Positions 1-9,770 of a DNA stretch of 64,000 nucleotides are shown here, in pieces (position 1 is the first letter of the stretch; every line of letters starts with the position of its first letter). A model generated the notes under the pieces. It did no database searches and was not told where the DNA came from. It saw only the letters and a program-made list of their open reading frames with translations. This DNA is from Pseudomonadales bacterium (lineage in GTDB: Bacteria; Pseudomonadota; Gammaproteobacteria; Pseudomonadales; Azotimanducaceae): the NCBI GenBank assembly GCA_019090615.1, contig JAHRVQ010000011.1, forward strand, positions 1-64,000, read 5' to 3'. A program made the translations under genes and the position numbers.

Positions 1-575
1 ACCTGCCGTAGTTCACTCTCTTCTTCAAGGCTAAAGCGACACATTGCTAATCTATGGCCGTCTGTAGCCACTGTTCTTATATGCCCACCGCCTATTTCGA
101 ACAACATACCATTAAGAAAATAACGCACATCCTGCTGTGCCATCGCAAAAATCGTTCGGCTAATCAGGCGCTTTATTACATCGACATCAACCCTAAAATT
201 CAGGTCTGCCAATGTTTTGTCTATAGAGGGAAAATCAGTTGCTGGAAGGGTCGCTAACGTGGACCGGAAACGACCAGATCTGATGGTTAATTTTTGATCT
301 TTAAGACCAAATTCGATCTCTGCATTTTCTGGCAGTTCACGGCATATATCGACCAACTTGCGAGCAGGAACTGTTACCTCCCCTGGTTCAGCATTGTCCA
401 GTACAACGCGACTAATCATTTCTACTTCAAGATCAGTACCTATCAACGAAAGTAGATTTGACTCAACCTGAAACAAAACGTTAGATAAAACTGGTAAGGT
501 TTGACGCTTCTCAACGACACCTGTTACTTGCTGCAATGGCTTTATAAGCGCTTCTCTATTAACCTTAAATTTCAT
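1..575 (-). CDS. dnaN: DNA polymerase III beta sliding clamp, N-terminal part (cut by window edge)
   Basis: Reading the minus strand from the ATG at 575 gives an uninterrupted frame that leaves the window at base 1, about 191 residues. It begins MKFKVNREALIKPLQQV and contains TLPVLSNVLF and the ATDGHRLA motif, all typical of the beta clamp that encircles DNA and tethers the replicative polymerase. It covers roughly the first domain and part of the second of a protein usually about 366 residues long. It lies downstream of dnaA in the same direction with a gap of about 170 bases, the ancestral dnaA-dnaN order. The family assignment is firm; the C-terminus, including the partner-binding cleft, is outside the window. 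Confidence 0.97.
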   Translation of the reverse strand, partial: MKFKVNREALIKPLQQVTGVVEKRQTLPVLSNVLFQVESNLLSLIGTDLEVEMISRVVLDNAEPGEVTVPARKLVDICRELPENAEIEFGLKDQKLTIRSGRFRSTLATLPATDFPSIDKTLADLNFRVDVDVIKRLISRTIFAMAQQDVRYFLNGMLFEIGGGHIRTVATDGHRLAMCRFSLEEESELRQ

Positions 576-743
576 TATATCCCTGTGCTAATTAGTGCTT
601 ACCAACCCCATAAAGCCATGTTACCGCGAAATACCAAATTACATTTGCTTCAACAACGCCACGACCGAAATACAAAAAGAACTGGTTTTTCAAATGGAGT
701 TAAGCCAGCTTATTGACCATCTAGATATTGCTGTACTACAAAC

Positions 744-2078
744 TTAGGCGGTCAAAATACGCAGTAAATTATTATAATCCTCTCGAATATCCCTTGTATT
801 TTCACGAAGTTCTTCAATTTTTCTACAAGCATGTAAAACAGTAGTATGATCTCTACCACCAAAAGAATCACCAATTTCTGGCAAACTGTGATTTGTGAGT
901 TCCTTTGCAAGTGCCATTGCTACCTGCCTTGGGCGCGCTACTGACCTGTTCCTTCGTTTAGAATGCATATCGGAAATACGAATTTTGAAATAGTCTGCAA
1001 CTGTTTTTTGAATATTTTCGATGCCAACCTGGCGGTCCTGGATTGCCAGTAAATCATTCAAAGATTCTTTAACCTGACTAATGCTAATTTCTCGTTTAGT
1101 GAAATTCGCATTAGCAATTACCCTTTTTAGTGCGCCTTCAAGTTCTCTAACATTCGAACGGATTTTTTCTGCTATAAAAAAAGCAACCTCGTGTGGAAAA
1201 TTGATGGTTTCTGGTTCAGCTTTCTTTATCAATATAGCGGCACGAGTCTCCAGATCCGGCGGTTCAACAGATGCGGTCATACCCCATACAAACCGACTCT
1301 TTAACCTTTCTTCCAACCCAGGAATTTCCTTTGGGTATCGATCGCAAGTAAGAACTATCTGACTACCGTTTTCCTGTAAACGGTTAAAAACGTGAAAAAA
1401 TTCTTCTTGGGATTTAGCACCTTTGGCAAGAAATTGAATATCATCCATCAATAAAACATCTACATCTCTATAATATTGAGTGAAGTCATTCATTGCACCA
1501 CGTTCTATCGCTCGAACCATATCTTCCATAAAACGCTGAGAATACATATAGGCCACCCTGAGATGAGGATGTTTATCTATTATTGCATTGCCAACAGCAT
1601 GCATTAGATGGGTTTTGCCCAATCCTACTCCGCCATAAAGCAACAAACACTTTGATGTTCCGACGTTATCACAGACCTGTAACGCTGCGGCTCTGGCAAA
1701 TTCGTTTGATCTACCTGCCACAAAACTATCAAAGGTAAATTCTTTATTCAAATCAAGTAATGGATAAAATGCGCTGGCTTTCGCTGACTTTGCCTGCCTT
1801 GGACGGTTCAGTTTTTTATCGTTTGCATCATCCGAAATTGGAGTAGAAGTGCCAATATGCAATGACACTTGTTCAAGCCCATTAGCTAATAGAATCTCCT
1901 TAATACGACGCAAAAATTGATCATTAACCTGATCTCGAATATAACGATTCGGGGCCAATAATTTCATCACTCCGGATTCAGATTCTGCCTGTAAAGGCCT
2001 TATCCAGGTACTAAATTGCTTAGAAGATAATTCATCCTCTAGCTCCAACAAACATTTTTGCCAAACTGTCGCCCCCAC
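744..2078 (-). CDS. dnaA: Chromosomal replication initiator DnaA
   Basis: 444 residues. Domain I (about 1-80) is followed by a short linker, then the AAA+ domain with Walker [10 protein letters not shown] at about 149-157 and Walker B LLMDDI at 209-214. The C-terminal DNA-binding domain carries the DnaA signature [15 protein letters not shown] at about 407-421. DnaA-ATP binds DnaA boxes at oriC and opens the adjacent AT-rich DNA. The start is GTG at 2078, chosen because GGAGGG sits a few bases upstream and the N-terminus ([12 protein letters not shown]) matches family starts. The upstream region is the duplicated oriC, whose DnaA boxes could also mediate autoregulation (inference). Linker domain II is short, which is common. 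Confidence 0.99.
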   Translation of the reverse strand: MGATVWQKCLLELEDELSSKQFSTWIRPLQAESESGVMKLLAPNRYIRDQVNDQFLRRIKEILLANGLEQVSLHIGTSTPISDDANDKKLNRPRQAKSAKASAFYPLLDLNKEFTFDSFVAGRSNEFARAAALQVCDNVGTSKCLLLYGGVGLGKTHLMHAVGNAIIDKHPHLRVAYMYSQRFMEDMVRAIERGAMNDFTQYYRDVDVLLMDDIQFLAKGAKSQEEFFHVFNRLQENGSQIVLTCDRYPKEIPGLEERLKSRFVWGMTASVEPPDLETRAAILIKKAEPETINFPHEVAFFIAEKIRSNVRELEGALKRVIANANFTKREISISQVKESLNDLLAIQDRQVGIENIQKTVADYFKIRISDMHSKRRNRSVARPRQVAMALAKELTNHSLPEIGDSFGGRDHTTVLHACRKIEELRENTRDIREDYNNLLRILTA

Positions 2079-2174
2079 AAGCCCTCCGTCGTTTTTTAAA
2101 ATTGAAAAACCCCAGAAATTTTTTCTTGATCATAAAATCAAACTTAACGCCTTTCTGGGCACGAATAGTAACTC

Positions 2175-2520
2175 CATTTAGTCCCTCAAGCCAACACTTG
2201 ATGAAAAAATATCTGTTTTAAATTTTCTTATTTTTCAATGGTTTATGGGACAACCTCTCAACATCCTATGGGTAAGCTGTGGGTAAGTTGTGTATAAAAA
2301 TCCCAGTTTGGTCGATGCAATTCTGCCTGTGGATAAAGACCGATTTTATACCCAGCTTATCTACAGGATAAGCACGTTTATTACATAATCTGACTACAGC
2401 CTTAGAAGTGCTCTATCCCTTTGAAAATTAACCCATAAATGGAGTAATACAGAATTTCAGCGTCTTAATAGTAACTAACAATAATAAATATTTTATATAT
2501 AACTAAAACTATTAATGTAG
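2175..2520 (+). repeat. oriC module, copy 1
   Basis: First of two diverged direct repeats. Order of elements: ACACTTGATG-type start at about 2193, TGTGGGTAA (2278-2286), TGTGTATAA (2289-2297), TGTGGATAA (2328-2336), then opposed boxes TTATACCCA (2346-2354) and TTATCTACA (2357-2365), then a spacer and the AT-rich stretch at about 2478-2515. The same order recurs in copy 2 at a constant offset of 416 bp through the box cluster, falling to 415 at the AT-rich end. Substitutions are scattered between the copies, so the duplication is not recent. Confidence 0.88.
2278..2365. promoter_or_regulatory. DnaA box cluster 1
   Basis: Three boxes read TTACCCACA, TTATACACA and TTATCCACA on the minus strand, followed by two boxes in the opposite orientation (TTATACCCA, TTATCTACA). 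Two match the consensus TTWTNCACA perfectly and the rest differ by one base or so. Confidence 0.85.
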
Positions 2521-2591
2521 ATGACCAATTAATCACCTCATGATTTACGCATTTTTATAAACCAACTGAAATATCATAACGAGTAAGCAAC

Positions 2592-2936
2592 AGCATTAAA
2601 TCCCCTCAGCAACACTTCATCAAAAATTTAGTGTTGAATTTCTCTATTTTTTAAACCTTATTTGAATAACCTCTCGATATCCTTTGAATAAATTGTGGGT
2701 AAGTTGTGTATAAGAATCACAATTTGGTTGATTCAGTTATACCTGTGGATAAAGGCCATATTTATACCCAGCTTATCTACAGGATAAACACCATTATTAC
2801 ACAATCTAACTACAGCCTTGAAAGTACTCTAACCCATTGAAAAATAAAAGATAAAAAGAGTAATACAGAATTACAAAGTCTTAATAATAAACAACAATAA
2901 TAAATATTTATATATAACTAAAACTACTATTATGAG
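2592..2936 (+). repeat. oriC module, copy 2
   Basis: Second direct copy, with TGTGGGTAA (2694-2702), TGTGTATAA (2705-2713), TGTGGATAA (2744-2752), TTATACCCA (2762-2770), TTATCTACA (2773-2781) and the AT-rich stretch at about 2889-2930. All five box positions are preserved relative to copy 1, while the bases between them differ at many places. About 70 bp of mostly unrelated sequence separates the two copies. Confidence 0.88.
2694..2781. promoter_or_regulatory. DnaA box cluster 2
   Basis: Same five boxes, order and orientation as cluster 1, 416 bp further on. Both perfect boxes are kept unchanged although neighbouring bases have diverged, which suggests that they are still bound by DnaA. Confidence 0.85.
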
Positions 2937-3020
2937 TGACTGACTGGTCAGATCTCCATTCGATAATATCATTACGAAATATCGAAACCTGAGAGTAGTT
3001 ACCTGGTAAGTCTATTAAAA

Positions 3021-3049
3021 TTGACAAATACGATGAACTTAATTAGACT
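3021..3049 (+). promoter_or_regulatory. Probable sigma70 promoter for rpmH operon
   Basis: TTGACA at 3021-3026 and TAGACT at 3044-3049 are 17 bp apart, 40 bases upstream of the rpmH start. A strong promoter here is expected for the rpmH-rnpA transcript. Confidence 0.65.
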
Positions 3050-3088
3050 CCCCGCTCATTTTTTCCGCCCCGACTATTGGTAATCAAG

Positions 3089-3223
3089 ATGAAGAGAACA
3101 TTTCAACCTAGTGTAATAAAACGAAAACGTAATCACGGTTTTCGTGCTCGAATGGCGACTAAAAATGGGCGCCTTGTTATAAAACGGCGTAGAGCCAAAG
3201 GACGCAAAGTTTTATCCGCATAA
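3089..3223 (+). CDS. rpmH: 50S ribosomal protein L34
   Basis: A 44-residue, very basic protein starting [22 protein letters not shown] and ending KGRKVLSA, which is unmistakable L34 of the large ribosomal subunit. The length is exactly that of the family. It is first in the operon rpmH-rnpA-yidD-yidC, diverging from dnaA across oriC, with a sigma70-like promoter just upstream. There is no strong Shine-Dalgarno sequence before the ATG. L34 is a late-assembling protein bound to 23S rRNA. Confidence 0.99.
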   Translation: MKRTFQPSVIKRKRNHGFRARMATKNGRLVIKRRRAKGRKVLSA

Positions 3224-3256
3224 GTTAAACAGGATAATCTTGTTCATACCCATCTG

Positions 3257-3643
3257 ATGTTACATGAACGATATCAATCTGATCGTAGATTACTAACGTC
3301 AGATGAATTTGATGTGGTTTTTAAAAAAAATAATTACCGCATGGGATCCTCTGAATTCCTAATTCTTGCTATGGACACGCAAAACGAATCCAGTCGTTTA
3401 GGCATGGTTATTGGTAAAAGAAACACCGCACTGGCAGTCAACAGAAATCTGATCAAACGTTTAATACGCGAATCTTTCAGAAGGAAATTCCCTAAAAACA
3501 TAGCGATTGACATCGTGATTGTTTCTCGGCAGGGAATTAATAAGGCGCATAATATTGAACTACTTGAACGATTGGAAAGCGCCTGGAATAAACTTGCTAA
3601 AAAAGTAGTTAAAAATTATCAAACTGGTTCAAAACATGATTAA
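3257..3643 (+). CDS. rnpA: Ribonuclease P protein component
   Basis: 128 residues. The RNase P protein signature RNLIKRLIRESFR lies at about 63-75, with the basic face expected for binding the catalytic RNA that trims tRNA 5' leaders. The N-terminus has the FDVVFKKN region of the family. It follows rpmH by 33 bases and its end overlaps yidD by 8 bases, consistent with one transcript and coupled translation. The ATG at 3257 is the first good start in frame. Confidence 0.98.
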   Translation: MLHERYQSDRRLLTSDEFDVVFKKNNYRMGSSEFLILAMDTQNESSRLGMVIGKRNTALAVNRNLIKRLIRESFRRKFPKNIAIDIVIVSRQGINKAHNIELLERLESAWNKLAKKVVKNYQTGSKHD

Positions 3644-3869
3644 ACAATTAGCATTAGCTACTATTCGTTTATATCAAATTTTTTTCAGTTATATATTTGG
3701 CCCTTGTTGCAGGTTTTATCCCAGCTGTTCTAGCTATGCAGAACAATCTATACAACAACACGGTATTTTTAAAGGCGTATGGCTTACCACAAAGCGCATA
3801 ACGAAATGTCATCCATTTCATTCTGGCGGTGTTGATTTAGTACCTCCAAACGATAAATTCAAAGGTTAG
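3636..3869 (+). CDS. yidD: Membrane protein insertion efficiency factor YidD
   Basis: 77 residues with the family hallmark CRFYPSCSSYA at 25-35 and a downstream KGVWLTTKRITKCHPF segment. Members are small membrane-associated proteins encoded between rnpA and yidC that improve membrane protein insertion. An amphipathic/hydrophobic N-terminus (about 5-22) may associate with the membrane. It overlaps rnpA by 8 bases and ends 4 bases before the yidC ATG. Confidence 0.97.
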   Translation: MIKQLALATIRLYQIFFSYIFGPCCRFYPSCSSYAEQSIQQHGIFKGVWLTTKRITKCHPFHSGGVDLVPPNDKFKG

Positions 3870-3873
3870 ATTG

Positions 3874-5571
3874 ATGGATTTTCAACGCATTTTAATATTA
3901 CTGGGCATGGCAGTAACAGCCTATATGTTGATTCTGGCTTGGAATGATGATTATGGTCAACAATCAAGGCTTAATTCAGATTTTCCAGTGACCCTTGAAC
4001 AAGAAGATACCCTATACCAGGAGATTGAAACCAGTACTGCAGGACATTTAACATTAGAAAATTCTGCTGTTGATGTCCCTACTCTCACAGCTGAAAAACA
4101 GCAATACGATCAATTACCTGAGCTTGCTGAACCTTTGATGGAACAACGGTTAGTTCATATTACGACTGATGTATTTAATTTGAAAATTGATCGATTAGGC
4201 GGTGACATTGTTCACGGTGCACTACCAAAATATCCGCAAGCCCTGGAAACACCGGATATCCCCTTTGTTTTATTAGATCAACGTAATCAATATAGCGCAC
4301 AAAGCGGCCTGATTGGTAAAAACGGCACTGATACATCCAATGGCCGGCCATTATTTTCAGTAGCTAAAAGCCATTATGATATTGGTTCAAACGACCAGCT
4401 TGTAATTGATTTTAAATTATTTACTGAAACTGGTGTTGAGATAATCAAGCGCTTTACCTTCAATAAAGGCGATTACCTCATTAATATTGAATATATAGTA
4501 TCTAATCAAACATCTGACCTTTGGCAAGCGGCTTTTTATACTCAGATAAAAAGAAATGGACAGGAACCTGTATCTGCAGAATCTTCTGGTATGGGTATGA
4601 AGCCTTATACAGGTGCTGCAACTTTTAATATTGATTCTCCTTATACCAAACTTAGTTTCGACGATATTGCTGAGGATACCTATCAGGCTAAGGTCGAAGC
4701 AGGTTATATGGCGTTAGTTCAACATTACTTTGTTTCTGCCTGGGTACCTGCTGATCGACAAGTTTATAAATATCAGGCACGCAAACTTGCTGATAAAGAT
4801 ATTTATCTTTTTGGGTTCACAAGTCCCCTGTGGGAGATTAATCCAGGTGAAACCGCCACACAAAAAGCTAGCTTTTATCTAGGGCCAAAAAATCAGGACC
4901 GGCTGGAAGAAATATCCGATGGACTTAATTTAACCGTCGATTATGGTTTCCTCTGGTGGTTGGCTCAACCGTTATTTCAGCTACTCGCTTTTATTCATGG
5001 CTTTGTTAACAATTGGGGCATAGCTATTATTTTTTTAACAATATTTGTTAAATCTTTACTTTATCCCTTGTCTGCAGCCAGTTTTCGTTCAATGGCCAAA
5101 ATGCGCAAATTACAACCTGAAATGGCTCGCCTTAAAGAACGCTTTGGTGATGACAAACAAAAATTTTCCCAGGCGATGATGGAGCTATATAAAAAAGAGG
5201 GTGCTAACCCGTTAGGCGGATGTTTACCGATGCTTGCTCAGATGCCAGTGTTTTTAGCCTTATACTGGTCGTTAATGGAGAGCGTGGAACTAAGACAGGC
5301 GCCCTTCTTTTTATGGATAAATGATCTGTCTGCTATGGATCCGTATTTTGTGCTGCCAATTTTGATGGGTATATCAATGTTTGTTACTCAAATGCTGCAG
5401 CCTGAGCCACCTGACCCGATCCAGGCTAAAGTGTTTAAATTAATGCCTATAATGTTTACCTTTTTCTTTCTCTGGTTTCCGTCTGGCCTGGTTCTGTATT
5501 GGTTTATTAACAATCTGCTTTCTATTCTGCAGCAGTGGTATGTCACACGTCAGATTGAAAAATCTTCATAG
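3874..5571 (+). CDS. yidC: Membrane protein insertase YidC
   Basis: 565 residues from the ATG at 3874; a TTG three bases earlier would add only one residue. One N-terminal membrane segment (about 5-23) is followed by a large periplasmic beta-sandwich domain of the Gram-negative type (to about 340) and then the conserved five-helix insertase core, including the MAKMRKLQPEM loop and the GGCLPMLAQMPVF segment. The charged residue in the hydrophilic groove appears to be Lys (IFVKSLLYPL) where E. coli has Arg, which I recall also in Pseudomonas. It inserts membrane proteins alone or with SecYEG, probably including the ATP synthase subunits encoded downstream. Confidence 0.98.
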   Translation: MDFQRILILLGMAVTAYMLILAWNDDYGQQSRLNSDFPVTLEQEDTLYQEIETSTAGHLTLENSAVDVPTLTAEKQQYDQLPELAEPLMEQRLVHITTDVFNLKIDRLGGDIVHGALPKYPQALETPDIPFVLLDQRNQYSAQSGLIGKNGTDTSNGRPLFSVAKSHYDIGSNDQLVIDFKLFTETGVEIIKRFTFNKGDYLINIEYIVSNQTSDLWQAAFYTQIKRNGQEPVSAESSGMGMKPYTGAATFNIDSPYTKLSFDDIAEDTYQAKVEAGYMALVQHYFVSAWVPADRQVYKYQARKLADKDIYLFGFTSPLWEINPGETATQKASFYLGPKNQDRLEEISDGLNLTVDYGFLWWLAQPLFQLLAFIHGFVNNWGIAIIFLTIFVKSLLYPLSAASFRSMAKMRKLQPEMARLKERFGDDKQKFSQAMMELYKKEGANPLGGCLPMLAQMPVFLALYWSLMESVELRQAPFFLWINDLSAMDPYFVLPILMGISMFVTQMLQPEPPDPIQAKVFKLMPIMFTFFFLWFPSGLVLYWFINNLLSILQQWYVTRQIEKSS

Positions 5572-5583
5572 AGCCTCAGTAAC

Positions 5584-6957
5584 GTGCAACGTGGTCTAAC
5601 CGATAAAAGTACCATCGCCGCACTTGCCACACCGAGTGGTAGAGGCGGTATTGGTATTGTCCGTATATCTGGACCAGATGCTAAATCGATAGCAAAAATT
5701 GTTACCCAGAAAAATCTGACACCGCGGCAAGCGACCTACTGTAATTTCTTTGATGATGACCATAGCGTTATTGATCAGGGTATTAGTTTGTTATTCCCAG
5801 CTCCTCATTCTTTTACAGGTGAAAATGTACTTGAACTGCAGGGTCATGGTGGTCCAGTGGTAATGGATATGTTGTTAAGCCGGGTTATTTCCTTGGGTGC
5901 TAGAATAGCTGAACCCGGTGAATTTTCCGCGCGAGCATTTTTGAATGACAAAATAGATTTATCGCAGGCGGAAGCAATATCAGACCTGATTAATAGCGCC
6001 AGTCAACAAGCAGCGAAAGGTGCTATAAGGTCATTGCAAGGTGAATTTTCTAATTCAATTGAAGATTTGGATTCAAGGGTGGTTGCAATGCGGTTGTATA
6101 TTGAAGCTGCTATTGATTTTCCAGAAGAAGAAATAGATTTTTTATCGGATCAAAAAATCCAGAAAAGTTTATCTGAAATTGATTCATCGTTTCTATCAGT
6201 GCTCAAGAGTGCAACTCAGGGGGCATTGCTAAGAGAAGGGATTAATTTAGTACTGGCTGGACGCCCCAATGCAGGTAAATCGAGTCTAATGAACTGTTTA
6301 GCTGGTAAAAATGCCTCCATCGTCACGGCTATTGCTGGCACTACTCGAGATATTGTTGATGAATATATACATCTAGATGGCATACCTATAAGGCTGGTTG
6401 ACACAGCAGGTATCCATGCGGCGAAGGATGAAGTTGAAAAAGAAGGAATTCGGCGAGCATTTGATGAACTGCAGCATACTGATGCGGCAATTATTCTAAT
6501 AGATTTGAGCCTGGACAAAGCCTGGGAAAAAGTTGTTGATCAATTACTCATAGAAATCCCCTATAATTCGACTGTAAAACCATTGATCGTTTTAAATAAA
6601 ATGGATCTTGTAGATTCTCTGCCAACAGAACAGTTATACCGTGCTATGCCAGTTATTTGTGTTTCTGCAAAAAAAGGCGAAGGAATTGAGTCGTTAAAGG
6701 GCTTGCTTAAAGAAATTTTGGCCATAGATTTTTCAGAGGAAGGATCCTTTATTGCCCGTTCACGCCATATAGATGCAATTAATCGAGCCTATGAACATTT
6801 AAAAGAAGGCCGGAATCAACTTGATCAATTTCAGGCAGGTGAGTTACTTGCTGAAGAATTACGATATTGTCATGAGTCTTTATGTGAAATTACAGGTCAA
6901 TTCACTTCAGACGATCTATTGGGTCGGATATTTTCGACGTTTTGTATTGGCAAATAA
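5584..6957 (+). CDS. mnmE: tRNA modification GTPase MnmE
   Basis: 457 residues starting at GTG 5584. An N-terminal tetrahydrofolate-binding domain is followed by a helical domain into which a G domain is inserted: G1 GRPNAGKSS at about 225-233, DTAGI, NKMD and SAKK motifs. The C-terminus ends FCIGK, containing the conserved cysteine motif needed for function. With MnmG it makes the 5-carboxymethylaminomethyl group on wobble uridines of tRNAs. It follows yidC by 12 bases and precedes mnmG by 97 bases. Confidence 0.98.
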   Translation: MQRGLTDKSTIAALATPSGRGGIGIVRISGPDAKSIAKIVTQKNLTPRQATYCNFFDDDHSVIDQGISLLFPAPHSFTGENVLELQGHGGPVVMDMLLSRVISLGARIAEPGEFSARAFLNDKIDLSQAEAISDLINSASQQAAKGAIRSLQGEFSNSIEDLDSRVVAMRLYIEAAIDFPEEEIDFLSDQKIQKSLSEIDSSFLSVLKSATQGALLREGINLVLAGRPNAGKSSLMNCLAGKNASIVTAIAGTTRDIVDEYIHLDGIPIRLVDTAGIHAAKDEVEKEGIRRAFDELQHTDAAIILIDLSLDKAWEKVVDQLLIEIPYNSTVKPLIVLNKMDLVDSLPTEQLYRAMPVICVSAKKGEGIESLKGLLKEILAIDFSEEGSFIARSRHIDAINRAYEHLKEGRNQLDQFQAGELLAEELRYCHESLCEITGQFTSDDLLGRIFSTFCIGK

Positions 6958-7054
6958 CGTTAGCAATAAATGATATCGTCTGAATAGCGTAGACAATAGC
7001 ACTATCAAGCGTATACTCTCCCACCCGAATTTCGACGACCCAGGTTTTCAATAA

Positions 7055-8941
7055 ATGAACTATCCTAAGCAATTTGATGTAATTGTTGTTGGCGGTGGTC
7101 ATGCCGGAACCGAAGCGGCTTTGGCAGCGGCAAGAATGGGCTGTAAAACCCTATTGGTTACGCAAAATATTGAAACCCTGGGCCAAATGTCGTGCAATCC
7201 TGCGATAGGTGGGATCGGCAAGAGCCATTTGGTGAAAGAGATAGATGCCCTGGGTGGTGTTATGGGTTTGGCCGCGGACCAAGCGGGCATTCACTTTCGG
7301 GTTTTAAATTCTCGTAAAGGACCGGCCGTAAGAGCCACACGCGCACAGGCGGATCGTCAACTATACAAACAGGTAATCCGGGTTTATCTTGAAAATCAGC
7401 AAAATTTGCAGATATTTCAACAATCTGTGGATGATCTAATTGTTGAACAGAATACTGTCTGTGGTGTGATCACCAATAGTGGCATTCGTTTTCGATCTCG
7501 AACAGTAGTTTTAACCGTGGGTACTTTCTTAGGCGGCATTATACATTTGGGGCTGGAAAAACAATCTGGTGGACGTGCTGCAGATCCGGCTTCCAATAGA
7601 TTATCAGATCGATTACGAGAATTACCTTTTAAAGTAGATCGATTAAAAACCGGTACGCCACCACGAATTGATGGTAGGACAGTTAACTTTTCAGTATTAG
7701 AGCCGCAACCAGGTGATCAACCACGGCCAGTAATGTCTTATATAAACACCACGGCGGATCATCCACAGCAGGTAAATTGTTTTATTACGCAGACTAATGC
7801 GCGTACCCATGAAATTATATCAAAAGGCCTTGATCGGTCACCGTTGTTTACTGGTGAAATAGACGGTGTAGGGCCAAGGTATTGCCCTTCTATTGAAGAT
7901 AAGGTGGTGCGTTTTGCTGATCGAGACTCACATCAAATTTTTGTTGAACCAGAAGGACTGAATACCCATGAATTGTATCCAAACGGTATATCAACCAGCT
8001 TACCATTTGATGTGCAATTAGAACTGGTTAGAAGTATTAAGGGTTTTGAAAGTGCAGAAATTACTCGGCCAGGGTATGCAATTGAATATGATTTTTTTGA
8101 CCCTAGAGAACTGAAATTTTCTCTGGAGACTAAACATCTTGAAGGGCTTTATTTTGCAGGACAGATTAATGGTACTACCGGCTATGAAGAGGCTGCAGCA
8201 CAGGGCCTAATAGCGGGTATTAATGCTGCACTTCAGTGTTCTGAGCGGCCACCCTGGTGCCCCGCCAGGAATGAAGCTTATATAGGTGTTCTGATAGATG
8301 ATCTTATAACGGACGGTACTAAAGAACCCTATCGAATGTTTACCAGTAGAGCAGAATACCGGCTGATTTTACGACAGGATAATGCTGATCGGAGATTGAC
8401 TGAAATGGGCCGATCCATGGGCCTGATTGATGAACATAGATGGCACCGTTTTGGTGAGAAAACCAGTTTGTTAAAAGAGAGAAACGTTATACTAAAAAGT
8501 CATTGGTGCCAGCCAGGGGATATCAATGTTGAAACTTATCTCGGCCAAAAATTGTCCAGAGAATATAACCTGGCAGAATTGTTACGGCGACCGAAAGTAC
8601 AGATTGAAGCACTTTTGAAGGCAATAGCACTAGATTGGCCTGATACAGAAGTGAATGAACAGCTTGAAATTGATCTTAAATATGCGGGTTATATCGCGCG
8701 ACAGGAAGATGAAATTGCTCGCATTCGAACCCAACATGACGTTGAACTGCCAGCTGATATGAATTATGCAGAGATAAAGGGTTTGTCGAATGAGGTGAAA
8801 CAAAAGTTACAAGAGGTTCAACCTCAGTCTATTGGGCAGGCTACACGTATTTCTGGTGTTACACCTGCAGCTATATCGCTGCTACTTATTTATCTGAAGA
8901 AATCTAAATTGCTTGTTAAACAACATGTAATTAATCAGTAA
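7055..8941 (+). CDS. mnmG: tRNA uridine-5-carboxymethylaminomethyl modification enzyme MnmG
   Basis: 628 residues. The FAD-binding dinucleotide fold [10 protein letters not shown] is at about 13-22, followed by the [10 protein letters not shown] segment with the conserved cysteine, a second nucleotide site around [16 protein letters not shown], and the C-terminal helical domain that contacts MnmE. Length and motifs match the family throughout. It partners with the upstream MnmE in wobble-uridine modification. The ATG at 7055 is the natural start. Confidence 0.98.
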   Translation: MNYPKQFDVIVVGGGHAGTEAALAAARMGCKTLLVTQNIETLGQMSCNPAIGGIGKSHLVKEIDALGGVMGLAADQAGIHFRVLNSRKGPAVRATRAQADRQLYKQVIRVYLENQQNLQIFQQSVDDLIVEQNTVCGVITNSGIRFRSRTVVLTVGTFLGGIIHLGLEKQSGGRAADPASNRLSDRLRELPFKVDRLKTGTPPRIDGRTVNFSVLEPQPGDQPRPVMSYINTTADHPQQVNCFITQTNARTHEIISKGLDRSPLFTGEIDGVGPRYCPSIEDKVVRFADRDSHQIFVEPEGLNTHELYPNGISTSLPFDVQLELVRSIKGFESAEITRPGYAIEYDFFDPRELKFSLETKHLEGLYFAGQINGTTGYEEAAAQGLIAGINAALQCSERPPWCPARNEAYIGVLIDDLITDGTKEPYRMFTSRAEYRLILRQDNADRRLTEMGRSMGLIDEHRWHRFGEKTSLLKERNVILKSHWCQPGDINVETYLGQKLSREYNLAELLRRPKVQIEALLKAIALDWPDTEVNEQLEIDLKYAGYIARQEDEIARIRTQHDVELPADMNYAEIKGLSNEVKQKLQEVQPQSIGQATRISGVTPAAISLLLIYLKKSKLLVKQHVINQ

Positions 8942-8993
8942 TAATTTACCCGACTCAATAAAATAATATCATGTAATAAGGTTAGCTATACCA

Positions 8994-9626
8994 TTGACTC
9001 AGAATCAACAACAGATTAGCCGAGGATTAGTTGCGATGGGTTTAGCGCACCCGAAGGAACTGATTAGGAAACTAAATTTATTTGTTGATGAACTCTATAA
9101 ATGGAATAAGACCTATAATCTTACAGCGATTCGCGATAAACAAAAAATTGTTACCCTTCACCTACTTGATTCATTAGTTATTCAGCAATTTGTGAAGTCC
9201 GACAGTGTTATTGACATTGGATCTGGCGCAGGGTTTCCGGGCATACCACTGGCGTTGTATTTCCCACAAAAGCAATTTACCTTGCTAGATAGCAATGGTA
9301 AAAAAACACGTTTTTTACAACAGATGAAAATCCAGCTCGGTCTGGATAATTGCGAAATCGTACAATCCAGAGTTGAAGAATATAAACATCAATTTGATTT
9401 GGTTACCTGTCGAGCTTTTGCTTCATTAACAGAAATCAAAGATAAAGCTGCGCATTTGGTGGCCAATAATGGTCAAATATTGGCATTAAAGGCGCAACTT
9501 AAAGAGGTAGAAATACAATCTGATCTTGGACCATTCAAAATATCTGCTATTCATAAGCTTATTGTTCCAGGCGTTGAAGCAGAACGGAATCTGGTGATCA
9601 TGGAAAGATTTAGTGAGACAGTTTAA
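8994..9626 (+). CDS. rsmG: 16S rRNA (guanine527-N7)-methyltransferase RsmG
   Basis: 210 residues from a TTG at 8994; an internal ATG about 14 codons in would shorten the usual N-terminus, so the TTG is preferred although the ribosome binding site is weak. The SAM-binding motif IDIGSGAGFPGIPLA lies at about 70-84, followed by LLDSNGKKTRFL and CRAFASL, which are typical of RsmG/GidB. It methylates G527 of 16S rRNA. It stands between mnmG and parA as in most gammaproteobacteria. Confidence 0.96.
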   Translation: MTQNQQQISRGLVAMGLAHPKELIRKLNLFVDELYKWNKTYNLTAIRDKQKIVTLHLLDSLVIQQFVKSDSVIDIGSGAGFPGIPLALYFPQKQFTLLDSNGKKTRFLQQMKIQLGLDNCEIVQSRVEEYKHQFDLVTCRAFASLTEIKDKAAHLVANNGQILALKAQLKEVEIQSDLGPFKISAIHKLIVPGVEAERNLVIMERFSETV

Positions 9627-9643
9627 TTAGTGGGGTTAATTAG
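9621..9643 (+). repeat. Short imperfect duplication over the rsmG stop codon
   Basis: GTTTAATTAG (9621-9630), which contains the rsmG stop, is echoed by GGTTAATTAG (9634-9643). This is a weak example of the stop-codon repeats seen at other genes of this window and could be chance. Confidence 0.4.
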
Positions 9644-9770
9644 ATAGTCTGATCAGTAGATAGTTGGCTTATGTTGCCAGGCAACCAGGGCACGCGTCAC
9701 TAATATAATACATCTAATGATATACAGGGCGAACAATTCTAATAATGAATAAATCAACAGGGGAACTATC

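Larger units (their letters stand above)
2079..3088. other. oriC: Replication origin oriC region (dnaA-rpmH intergenic)
   Basis: A gene-free stretch of about 1 kb between divergent dnaA and rpmH, the usual oriC place in Pseudomonas-type chromosomes. It holds perfect DnaA boxes of the TTATCCACA and TTATACACA types (read on the minus strand as TGTGGATAA at 2328-2336 and 2744-2752, and TGTGTATAA at 2289-2297 and 2705-2713), near-consensus boxes, and two AT-rich stretches that could be unwinding elements (about 2478-2515 and 2889-2930). The boxes and AT-rich stretches come as two direct copies about 416 bp apart. GATC sites are few, so a SeqA/Dam-dense E. coli style origin is unlikely. Origin activity is inferred from position and motifs. 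Confidence 0.9.

Noticed and set aside
54-716. Small plus-strand frames at 54-257 and 501-716
   Set aside because: The first is antisense to dnaN; the second overlaps the dnaN start and the dnaA-dnaN gap, with no protein-like features.
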